From: Aliivibrio sifiae | GTDB lineage: Bacteria > Pseudomonadota > Gammaproteobacteria > Enterobacterales > Vibrionaceae | NCBI RefSeq assembly: GCF_002954715.1 | Contig: NZ_MSCP01000002.1 | Location: forward strand, 997,297-1,050,554 | DNA length: 53,258 nucleotides | Direction of reading: 5' to 3' | Shown here: positions 27,627 to 34,490 of the stretch, in pieces | Numbering within the stretch: the first letter of the stretch is position 1 | How the letters are laid out: each line of letters begins with the position of its first letter | The notes under the pieces: generated by a model | What the model was told of the DNA's origin: nothing | Database searches by the model: none | What the model saw: the letters and a program-made list of their open reading frames with translations, nothing else | Position numbers and translations under genes: made by a program

Positions 27627-27661
27627 AAAAAAACCGGAGCGCTGGCAGGCGCTCCGGTTTT
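27627..27661 (-). terminator. terminator-like hairpin in the guaC leader
   Basis: A 13-bp perfect stem (AAAACCGGAGCGC on the minus strand from 27661, pairing with 27630-27642) with a 6-base loop, followed on the minus strand by seven T. It lies about 90 bases upstream of guaC, oriented toward it. The predicted start of transcription (about 27659) falls in the first arm, so the RNA would begin with this hairpin. It could be an attenuator, a 5' stabilising stem, or the end of a short RNA from an upstream promoter. Confidence 0.7.
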
Positions 27662-27665
27662 CAGT

Positions 27666-27693
27666 ATTATAGGGCCGGAAACTTATTTCGCAA
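27666..27693 (-). promoter_or_regulatory. candidate sigma-70 promoter of guaC
   Basis: On the minus strand TTGCGA (27693-27688), a 16-base spacer, then perfect TATAAT (27671-27666). It points to guaC and would start RNA near 27659, at the edge of the hairpin at 27627-27661. Confidence 0.6.
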
Positions 27694-27866
27694 GCCTGAT
27701 AATTCATTTTTTTTTGTGATACTATTGATAAATCTACAAACAAATAACATCCTTCAGGATAATTACCCTAACAGAGAAGCCACCCCAAACAATATCACTA
27801 AAAAACACTAATAATCAGCATTTTATATCGAACGATAAACTGGATATTTTCACACCAAAACCATAG

Positions 27867-27882
27867 AAGTAAACGTTTGCTA
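27867..27882. promoter_or_regulatory. candidate PurR operator between guaC and gsk
   Basis: AAGTAAACGTTTGCTA matches 12 of 16 positions of the enterobacterial PurR site ACGCAAACGTTTGCGT, including the whole central AAACGTTT core. Both flanking genes are in purine salvage, which supports the call. Its centre is about 100 bases upstream of the gsk start site and 215 upstream of the guaC one. Confidence 0.5.
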
Positions 27883-27901
27883 TTTGAGCGAATAAAATCA
27901 A

Positions 27902-27917
27902 AGTGATCTAGATCTCA
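27902..27917 (+). promoter_or_regulatory. candidate CRP site upstream of gsk
   Basis: AGTGATCTAGATCTCA differs from the ideal symmetrical TGTGATCTAGATCACA at two positions only. Its centre is about 62 bases upstream of the transcription start predicted from the -10 at 27960, the classic class I activator position. Confidence 0.55.
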
Positions 27918-27956
27918 ACTTTTTACTATATTCATGAATGTTAATGAAAAAACTTG

Positions 27957-27965
27957 TGATATAAT
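27957..27965 (+). promoter_or_regulatory. extended -10 promoter of gsk
   Basis: TGATATAAT is an extended -10 element (TGN plus perfect TATAAT). The -35 region is weak, consistent with dependence on an activator. Transcription would start near 27972, giving a leader of about 29 bases. Confidence 0.6.
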
Positions 27966-28000
27966 CTCGGAAAATTCACTTATTAACTGATCTTTAATTC

Positions 28001-29305
28001 ATGAAGTTTCCTGGCCAACGTAAGTCTAAACACTATTTTCCTGTTCACACTCGCGATCCATTAGTGAATCAAATCAAACAAACCCCTAAACTTGAACGCA
28101 CCCACCTTATTGGTGTTGGTCAAACCATCGTCGATATCGAAGCTAAAGTTGATGATGATTTCTTAGCGCGTCACCAGTTAAGTAAAGGTCATTCTTTGGT
28201 TCTTGAAGAATCAAAAGCAGAAGCTTTATATAAAGAACTGTTTGAAAGAAACTTGATCAGTCATGAGTATCCTGGCGATACCATTGGTAACACACTTCAT
28301 AACTACTCTGTTCTCGCAGACAGCAAGTCTATTCTGCTTGGTGTAATGAGTGAAAATATCAAAATCGGTTCTTACGCTTATCGTTACCTATGTAACACAA
28401 CAAGCCGAATGGACTTAGACCACCTACAACCAGTTCAAGGCCCTATCGGTCGTTGTTACACCTTGATCTCAGAAGATGGCGAACGTACGTTTGCGATCAA
28501 TGAAGGTGACATGAACCAACTTTGTCCTGCTCACGTTCCTGAGCACATTTTTGAAAAAGCCTCTGCATTAGTGATTTCTTCTTACCTTGTTCGTGGTAAA
28601 GAAGGCGATCCAATGATGGATGCGGTTCAAAAAGCGATCGATTGTGCAAAATCTCATAACGTCCCTGTAGTTCTTACTTTAGGCACTAAATACGTAATTG
28701 AAGGAAAAGCAGATTGGTGGCAAGCGTTCTTAAAAGAGAATGTGACTGTTGTTGCAATGAACGAAGAAGAAGCTGAAGCCCTTACGGGTGAAAAAGATCC
28801 TCTACTAGCAGCAGATAAAGCGTTAGAATGGGTAGATTTAGTGCTTTGTACTGCTGGCCCAGTTGGTTTATACATGGCTGGTTTCACAGAAGAAAGTATT
28901 AAACGCGAAACTGATAAGCCACTTCTTCCTGGTAATATCCCTGAATTCAACCGTTTTGAATACAGTCGCCCAATGATGAAAGCACAATGTACTAAGCCAA
29001 TTAAAGTCTCTTCTCACATAGCCCCTTACATGGGTGGTCCAATGGAGATTAAAAATACCAATGGCGCTGGTGATGCTGCATTATCTGCTCTTCTTCATGA
29101 TATGGCCGCTAACTACTACCATAAAGAGAATGTGCCAAACTCAAGCAAACACGATGCTGATTATTTAACTTACTCTTCTTTCTCTCAAATTTGTAAGTAC
29201 TCAAACCGTGCAAGCTACGAGGTATTAACTCAACATTCACCACGTCTATCTAAATCAATGCCAGAGCGTGAAGATTGTTTAGAGGAAGCCTACTGGGAAC
29301 GTTAA
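28001..29305 (+). CDS. gsk: inosine-guanosine kinase
   Basis: ATP-dependent kinase phosphorylating inosine and guanosine to IMP and GMP. The 434 residues equal the length of E. coli Gsk and agree closely along the chain (MKFPGQRKSKHYFPV, TIGNTLHNYSVLADSKS, AYRYLCNTTSRMDL). PfkB-family signature and catalytic base are in NTNGAGDAALSALLHDM. The ATG is preceded by a weak ribosome site. With guaC on the other strand it forms a purine salvage pair. The transcript ends at a strong hairpin. Confidence 0.97.
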   Translation: MKFPGQRKSKHYFPVHTRDPLVNQIKQTPKLERTHLIGVGQTIVDIEAKVDDDFLARHQLSKGHSLVLEESKAEALYKELFERNLISHEYPGDTIGNTLHNYSVLADSKSILLGVMSENIKIGSYAYRYLCNTTSRMDLDHLQPVQGPIGRCYTLISEDGERTFAINEGDMNQLCPAHVPEHIFEKASALVISSYLVRGKEGDPMMDAVQKAIDCAKSHNVPVVLTLGTKYVIEGKADWWQAFLKENVTVVAMNEEEAEALTGEKDPLLAADKALEWVDLVLCTAGPVGLYMAGFTEESIKRETDKPLLPGNIPEFNRFEYSRPMMKAQCTKPIKVSSHIAPYMGGPMEIKNTNGAGDAALSALLHDMAANYYHKENVPNSSKHDADYLTYSSFSQICKYSNRASYEVLTQHSPRLSKSMPEREDCLEEAYWER

Positions 29306-29334
29306 TTTTCTCAAGCTTACGTTGAACAGGTAAT

Positions 29335-29368
29335 AAAAAATCCGACATAATAAGTCGGATTTTTTTTA
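29335..29368. terminator. bidirectional intrinsic terminator
   Basis: A 10-bp stem, AAAATCCGAC and GTCGGATTTT (29354-29363), loop of 7, T tract on plus and A tract giving T on minus. It is shared by the convergent gsk and ppiC genes. Confidence 0.88.
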
Positions 29369-29457
29369 TGTCTCTTAGAGGCAATTACTTATGTGCGGTA
29401 AAGAACCTTAGTTACATGTTCAAAACAAACAAACTTTCAAGTCCTTTAAAAAGTTTG

Positions 29458-29736
29458 TCAAGTACGCCACAGTACTTTAATTACATGCCAGCCAAATTTA
29501 GTTTTCACTAGGTGTGGTACAAGAGTTTCCCCACTAAAGCACACTTTATCAAACTGTGGTACCATTTGGCCTTTTTTAAATTCACCTAAATCTCCCCCTT
29601 TTTTACCAGAAGGACAGCTAGAGTATTTTTTCGCTAATACGTGAAATTTAGCGCCTTTTTTAAGCTGCTGAATAATGTCTTCTGCTTGTTCTTTATGCTT
29701 AACAAGAATATGTAGCGCTGCTGCAGTGCTAGCCAT
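29458..29736 (-). CDS. ppiC: peptidyl-prolyl cis-trans isomerase C (parvulin)
   Basis: A 92-residue, single-domain parvulin, the same size as E. coli PpiC. It shows [15 protein letters not shown] at the start, the signature [27 protein letters not shown] (about 46-72) and the C-terminal [12 protein letters not shown]. There is no signal peptide, so it is a cytoplasmic rotamase. It is a single-gene unit, divergent from cheV with about 140 bases between them. Confidence 0.96.
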   Translation of the reverse strand: MASTAAALHILVKHKEQAEDIIQQLKKGAKFHVLAKKYSSCPSGKKGGDLGEFKKGQMVPQFDKVCFSGETLVPHLVKTKFGWHVIKVLWRT

Positions 29737-29879
29737 GAATACCTCAAAATGATCCTAGATAAATTTAGTTCAATTATATCGTTTATATAGAGACAATTGA
29801 TAGCCTCACCTTTAAAAAGTGTCTCAAAAAAACTACAATCACACCTATAAGAAAAATTATTTCCACAAGGCTATTATTT

Positions 29880-30779
29880 ATGAAAAGCAAAGCGAACCAA
29901 TCTCAGGGAATGCTGCTATTTAAACTCACGCTAACTCAACGTTTTGCCATTGGTACGTTAAAAGTGCGCGAGATTGTGCCTTTTCAAACTCTCACCTCCA
30001 TCCCTTATTCTCACCACCATGTATTAGGAACAGCAACAATCCGAAATATGGCAATCCCCATTATTGATATGTCTGCCGCGGTTGGGTTTAGATCTCTTCA
30101 AGAAGAAGAATTAAAAGATTGTTATATTATCATCACAGACTGCATGCGCACTGTTGTAGGCTTCGCAGTTAGAGCTATCGACAAAATCATTGAATGCGAT
30201 TGGAAAGCAATTGAAGCATCTCCAGAAACTGCAGGTTCAAATGTATTTGTGACAGGGATTACTCGTGTTGAAGATAAAATAGTTCAACTTTTGGATGTAG
30301 AACTTCTATTATCAAAAATTTACCCCGAAGATACTTCAAATCTTTATCCTATTTTAGCCGACGTCGAAAGGGAGAAGCTCAAAGCGCTTAATATCTTATT
30401 GGTTGATGACTCTTTTGTCGCTCGTAAGCAATTATCAACCGCCTTAGACAGCATTAACATAATTTATCATGTTGCGACCAATGGACTTGATGCTTATGAA
30501 ACCTTAAAGCGAGCAGCAGAAGAAAACAATCCATTTGATATTGTGGTCAGTGATATAGAAATGCCGGGCTTAGATGGCTATGAGTTGGCATTTGAAATTC
30601 AAAATGACACCAAGTTAAAAGACGCTTACGTTATTCTCCACACCTCTCTTTCAAGCGAAATTTGTGTTGAGCAAGCCAAGCAAGTTGGTGCGCATGAAGC
30701 GCTAACTAAATTTGAAGCAACAGAGTTAGTTCAAGCGATGTTACGTGGCGCTAATCACAATCGAAAAAAAGTAGCTTAA
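29880..30779 (+). CDS. cheV: chemotaxis coupling protein CheV
   Basis: A 299-residue CheV: a CheW-like domain (about 12-150) that couples receptors to CheA, followed by a response-regulator receiver domain (about 171-290) that is probably phosphorylated by CheA. The receiver has acidic pocket DD at 176-177, phospho-acceptor D225 (VVSDIEMPG), the conserved Thr/Ser in HTSLSS and Lys in ALTKFEA. It is a single-gene unit away from the main che cluster, as is common for vibrio cheV paralogues. Confidence 0.94.
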   Translation: MKSKANQSQGMLLFKLTLTQRFAIGTLKVREIVPFQTLTSIPYSHHHVLGTATIRNMAIPIIDMSAAVGFRSLQEEELKDCYIIITDCMRTVVGFAVRAIDKIIECDWKAIEASPETAGSNVFVTGITRVEDKIVQLLDVELLLSKIYPEDTSNLYPILADVEREKLKALNILLVDDSFVARKQLSTALDSINIIYHVATNGLDAYETLKRAAEENNPFDIVVSDIEMPGLDGYELAFEIQNDTKLKDAYVILHTSLSSEICVEQAKQVGAHEALTKFEATELVQAMLRGANHNRKKVA

Positions 30780-30793
30780 ATCATTATCGACAT

Positions 30794-30843
30794 AAAAAAA
30801 GCCGCGTTAATCTTCATAGCATAAAGATTAACGCGACTTTTTT
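30794..30843. terminator. bidirectional intrinsic terminator
   Basis: A 14-bp stem with one mismatch, GCCGCGTTAATCTT with AAGATTAACGCGAC, flanked by A and T tracts, between convergent cheV and the MaoC-like gene. Confidence 0.87.
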
Positions 30844-30870
30844 ATGTATTTAAATCAGCTTTATCCGTGA

Positions 30871-31554
30871 TTAAAAATACAAACGTATGACAGAAACAGC
30901 AACACACCCTGGTCTACGGCACTTTTCAATTTCAACTTTAACTTCAGTTTCAATTTCTAAACCACGCTTAATTGGAGTAACCGACATTAGCGTACTTCTC
31001 GCACGAATTCGTTTACCCGCTTTTACAGGGTATGGAAAACGTACTTTGTTCAAACCATAGTTGACTGTCATTTTCGCCGTAGGGAATAATAAGTTATCAC
31101 TGCCTACGTTATCTGTTAATTTTGATAGCATTGAAAGCGTCAAAAAGCCATGAGCAATGGGAGTTTTAAATGGGGATTCTGCTGATGCTCTTTCTGGATC
31201 GGTATGGATCCATTGCATATCTTCGGTTACAGCACCGAATTGATTAATACGTTCTTGATCCATCATTGACCAATCGCCAATATGGATTTCTTCGCCCAAA
31301 CGAGCGGTTAACTCTTCAAATACAGCTTGAGTATCTAGATTCATTTCTATTGGCTCAGGTTGAACTACATCTTGCTGCGGTCCATTTGCAGCACGCTTGT
31401 GTTCTTTAACCCATGAAATAATGTGAATATTATTGGCTTTCTGTAAAAATTCAATCCAGTAATCTTTAATGGTTGGTGACATCCAGTCTTTTAATTCAAA
31501 CGGATGTTTAGCCAGATATTCACGCTTATGCTTTAGAAAATCGACAACCTTCAT
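30871..31554 (-). CDS. MaoC-like hydratase/dehydratase
   Basis: A 227-residue protein with a C-terminal MaoC hotdog hydratase domain (about 80-215). The motif FGAVTEDMQWIHTDPERASAESPFKTPIAHGFLTLSMLSKL contains the D/H catalytic pair and the hydratase-2 signature, so (R)-specific enoyl-CoA hydratase activity is likely. The first 75 residues are helical and unrecognised. It is a single-gene unit whose upstream region shows TATAAT and a palindrome (annotated). A role in fatty acid or polyhydroxyalkanoate metabolism is inferred from the family only. Confidence 0.85.
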   Translation of the reverse strand: MKVVDFLKHKREYLAKHPFELKDWMSPTIKDYWIEFLQKANNIHIISWVKEHKRAANGPQQDVVQPEPIEMNLDTQAVFEELTARLGEEIHIGDWSMMDQERINQFGAVTEDMQWIHTDPERASAESPFKTPIAHGFLTLSMLSKLTDNVGSDNLLFPTAKMTVNYGLNKVRFPYPVKAGKRIRARSTLMSVTPIKRGLEIETEVKVEIEKCRRPGCVAVSVIRLYF

Positions 31555-31608
31555 AGAGAAACCTTATTTGATATCTAATCGTAAAAACAATGCTTAGTAA
31601 GTGCCAGA

Positions 31609-31627
31609 ATTATAATTGTGTTACACA
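31609..31627 (-). promoter_or_regulatory. candidate -10 and palindrome upstream of the MaoC-like gene
   Basis: On the minus strand TATAAT occupies 31614-31609 and is directly preceded by TGTGTAACACA (31627-31617), an odd palindrome with TGTG/CACA arms placed in the spacer region, where a repressor would act. The rest of the 427-base gap 31555-31981 is AT-rich and holds only the hairpin at 31905-31939. Confidence 0.4.
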
Positions 31628-31904
31628 TCACGTTTTTATGCAAACACTTTCCTAGCTTACAAGCGTTCGCTAGAATCGGGTTTATTATTAAATTACATAG
31701 ACTTGCGAATAATGAACAGTGTTCAAAAAAGATCAATAGTGAGAAGTAAAACTCATTAATCTTCTTAAAATCAGCAAAAATCTATCTAAAATAAACCAAT
31801 CACAAAAAATAAAGAACAACTGAACTGAAACTATTTCCTCCATACATTATTAATGTTTAGTGTACATTTTATGAAATTTCCAATATTTATTACATTCTAT
31901 ACAT

Positions 31905-31939
31905 AAAACCCTCTCGCTGATGTAAGCATAGAGGGTTTT
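31905..31939. terminator. intrinsic terminator of gcvT
   Basis: A 10-bp perfect stem AAAACCCTCT / AGAGGGTTTT with a 15-base loop, 43 bases past the gcvT stop. On the minus strand TTTTATG follows the second arm. Confidence 0.75.
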
Positions 31940-31981
31940 GTGAATATCATAAATAGAGCTAATAATATCTAACCAAAAGTA

Positions 31982-33100
31982 TTAACCGCGATAATAACGC
32001 TGAGGAACAAATGGCATTTTTTCAACCGTCATGGCTAGTTTTTTACCTCGAACTTCAGCGAACACTTCAGTACCAATGACAGCAAGATCGGTTCTTACAT
32101 AGCCCATAGATACCGGTTTACCCGCTGTCGGTCCTGCTGTACCAGAGGTTACAATACCAATTTCATTATCAGCGGCATCAAATAACTTACAACCTTCACG
32201 CACTGGCGCTTTGCTTTGACCCACTAAACCGACACGTTTACGATTCACATCTTTCGTTTCGATTTGCTTTAAGATTATATCTGCACCTGGGAAGCCTCCT
32301 GCACGATCACCGTCTGCACGACGATTTTTGCTGATACCCCATAGTAAGCTTGCTTCTACTGGTGTCGTAGTCGTGTCTAAATCATGCCCGTATAAACATA
32401 AACCACATTCAAGACGCAGCGAATCTCGCGCCCCAAGACCAATCCATTCCACTTCTTCAAATGACGTTAATGCTGTTGCAAGCTCTGCGGCTTTATCATT
32501 TGGCACTGAGATTTCATAACCATCTTCACCTGTGTAGCCAGAGCGACTGATGTAGCACTCAATGCCATTGATCTCAATAACTGCCGTATCCATAAACAAC
32601 ATAGAAGCAACTGACGGTTGAAGTCGTGATAATACATCTGCCGCTTGAGGGCCTTGTAATGCCAATAAAGCGCGATCTTCAATCACTTCAAGCTCAACAC
32701 CTTCAGGAAGGTTCGCTTGTAGATGTACAATGTCTTGTTCTTTACACGCGGCATTCACAACAACAAATAAGTGATCGCCAAAATTAGCTACCATTAAGTC
32801 ATCCATAATACCGCCAGCATCATTTGTGAAGAACGCATAACGCTGCTTTTGAGAAGGAAGGTCAATAATATCAACAGGCACTAACGCTTCTAGTGCCGCC
32901 GCCGCACCTTTACCTTTCAATCGAAGTTGCCCCATGTGCGATACATCAAACAAACCTGCGGCATCACGCGTGTGAAGATGTTCTTTCTTTACACCAAGTG
33001 GATACTGAACAGGCATATCATAACCGGCAAATGGCACTATTTTTGCGCCAGCAGCTACGTGCATATCAAAAAGTGCAGTTTTGTTTAATTGTTCTGACAT
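31982..33100 (-). CDS. gcvT: glycine cleavage T protein (aminomethyltransferase)
   Basis: Tetrahydrofolate-dependent T protein of the glycine cleavage system: it releases ammonia from the aminomethyl group on lipoyl-GcvH and forms methylene-THF. The 372 residues include the N-terminal LFDMHVAAGAKIVPFAGYDMPVQYP, GLFDVSHMGQ, LALQGPQAADVL, SRSGYTGEDGYEI and GLGARDSLRLECGLCLYGHD blocks. An ATG eight codons earlier (33124) exists, but GGAG at a good distance supports the start at 33100. It lies downstream of the XRE-cupin regulator on the same strand and is probably cotranscribed with it, divergent from gcvH-gcvP. Confidence 0.95.
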   Translation of the reverse strand: MSEQLNKTALFDMHVAAGAKIVPFAGYDMPVQYPLGVKKEHLHTRDAAGLFDVSHMGQLRLKGKGAAAALEALVPVDIIDLPSQKQRYAFFTNDAGGIMDDLMVANFGDHLFVVVNAACKEQDIVHLQANLPEGVELEVIEDRALLALQGPQAADVLSRLQPSVASMLFMDTAVIEINGIECYISRSGYTGEDGYEISVPNDKAAELATALTSFEEVEWIGLGARDSLRLECGLCLYGHDLDTTTTPVEASLLWGISKNRRADGDRAGGFPGADIILKQIETKDVNRKRVGLVGQSKAPVREGCKLFDAADNEIGIVTSGTAGPTAGKPVSMGYVRTDLAVIGTEVFAEVRGKKLAMTVEKMPFVPQRYYRG

Positions 33101-33176
33101 TCTTCTTTCTCCATGTGCCATCACTGGCTGATTTGTCGTTATCTTTCTAATTAAGTAGGCGTTTATCGGTTACATT

Positions 33177-33824
33177 TTATTTTGCGGTAACCCAGAGAAT
33201 TTGAGCGTCTTCTTCACTGATTGAAATAAGTACGTGTCCCATACTTGCTTCATAATAAACACTATCTCCTACGGCTAAATTAACAGGTTCATAAAATTCA
33301 CTGTAAAAACAGACTTCGCCTTCTAGAACCAATAAAAATTCTTCTCCGTCATGACGCACCCATTCTGCATACGCATCAAAATTACGTGCTCGAATACGAC
33401 TTTTAAATGGCATCATCCTTTTATTAGATAATTGTGTCGCTAACAGTTCATGTTCATAAGTCGCTGTAGGATGAGGTTTACCCTGTTCTACACGAGTGAT
33501 ATCTCTTCTGCCCACCGCGCCTTTCTGTTTTGGTGGTTCAAATATTTGCGGAATATCAATATCTAACCCACTAGCCAATTTTTGTAATGCTTGAAAGGTA
33601 GGCGAGATTTGTTCATTTTCAATTTTAGAAAGCGTTGAACGAGCTAATCCTGTTCGCTTACTTGCCTCTTCTAATGTCAATCCAAGTTGAATTCGAATGT
33701 CTTTTAATCGCTTACCAAGATCAAGCGGTGCAATCGGTTGCTCCTCGCTATTTTCATCAACTTTAACGATCTTTGCTTCTGCCATTATATTTTTAAGCTC
33801 GTTCAAGCGTTCCTCCTTGCTCAT
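33177..33824 (-). CDS. XRE-cupin transcriptional regulator, probable gcv regulator
   Basis: A 215-residue regulator. A Cro/C1-type HTH lies at about 32-88 (LGKRLKDIRIQLGLTLEEASKRTGLARSTLSKIENEQISPTFQALQKLASGL), followed by a linker and a C-terminal cupin (about 140-213, HDGEEFLLVLEGEVCFYSEFYEPVNLAVGDSVYYEASMGHVLIS) that probably binds a small metabolite. Its position between gcvT and gcvHP suggests control of glycine cleavage, with glycine or a related metabolite as a possible effector. The start is uncertain: AAGGAGG lies inside the frame, five bases before an in-frame TTG at 33806, so a form six residues shorter may be made instead. Confidence 0.88.
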   Translation of the reverse strand: MSKEERLNELKNIMAEAKIVKVDENSEEQPIAPLDLGKRLKDIRIQLGLTLEEASKRTGLARSTLSKIENEQISPTFQALQKLASGLDIDIPQIFEPPKQKGAVGRRDITRVEQGKPHPTATYEHELLATQLSNKRMMPFKSRIRARNFDAYAEWVRHDGEEFLLVLEGEVCFYSEFYEPVNLAVGDSVYYEASMGHVLISISEEDAQILWVTAK

Positions 33825-33923
33825 TAAGCATCCAAGTTACTCTATTAATATTCATCTTACGGAGGAAAATTGCGAGATAAAAAGCAACAAGAATGCTTAA
33901 ATAGTGCGCTAGGTAGCAAAATG

Positions 33924-33949
33924 GGAAACAAAGTTTCTTATTGGAAACT
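33924..33949. promoter_or_regulatory. GGAAAC inverted/direct repeats, candidate operator of the gcv regulator
   Basis: GGAAAC (33924-33929), GTTTC (33933-33937) and GGAAAC (33943-33948) lie in one 26-bp stretch. AGTTTC and GAAACT form a perfect 6-bp inverted repeat around six bases. The site lies midway between the divergent XRE-cupin/gcvT and gcvHP units. Confidence 0.45.
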
Positions 33950-34086
33950 TCAGCATTGAATGTTGCATTTCACACTTGTATGTTTAGGAATAATTATCGT
34001 TGTTAATATACATAACACGACATTTTTCGCTAACGCTATTTTGCAAGAGCTAATTTGCTAAAGGCAATTCATACTGGAGAAGAATC

Positions 34087-34467
34087 ATGGAAAAAGATCT
34101 TAAATTTACAGCAAGCCACGAATGGGTACGTGAAAATGGTGACGGTACAGTAACCGTTGGTATCTCTGCTCACGCTCAAAGCCTACTTGGTGATGTTGTA
34201 TTTGTAGACTTACCTGACGTAGATGATGAAGTAACAGCAGAAGAGAGTTTCTCTTTAGTTGAATCAGTAAAAGCAGCTTCAGATATTTACTCACCAGTCT
34301 CTGGTGTGATTGTAGAAATCAACGAAGAATTAGAAGACAGTCCTGAACTTGTAAATGAAGAACCATATGAAGGTGGTTGGATTGCTAAAATCAAACTGTC
34401 TGATGAAGGACAACTAGAAAGCTTAATTCCTGGCGATCAATACCTTGAAAGCATCGAAGAAGAATAA
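34087..34467 (+). CDS. gcvH: glycine cleavage H protein
   Basis: Lipoyl carrier protein of the glycine cleavage system. The 126 residues are the normal length. The lipoylated lysine is K62 in [20 protein letters not shown], with the N-terminal [38 protein letters not shown] typical of GcvH. Ribosome site GGAGAAG precedes the ATG. It is followed 23 bases later by gcvP, the usual partner. Confidence 0.97.
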   Translation: MEKDLKFTASHEWVRENGDGTVTVGISAHAQSLLGDVVFVDLPDVDDEVTAEESFSLVESVKAASDIYSPVSGVIVEINEELEDSPELVNEEPYEGGWIAKIKLSDEGQLESLIPGDQYLESIEEE

Positions 34468-34490
34468 AAATAACAAAAAGGATTAAGATC

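Noticed and set aside
27525-27719. 64-codon plus-strand frame over the guaC leader
   Set aside because: It overlaps the promoter and hairpin of guaC on the other strand, has no ribosome site, and its translation is mostly read through the hairpin.
33825-34086. Glycine riboswitch before gcvH or the gcvT unit
   Set aside because: The conserved GGAGAGA-type glycine aptamer blocks are not visible in this region or in the 76 bases before gcvT.
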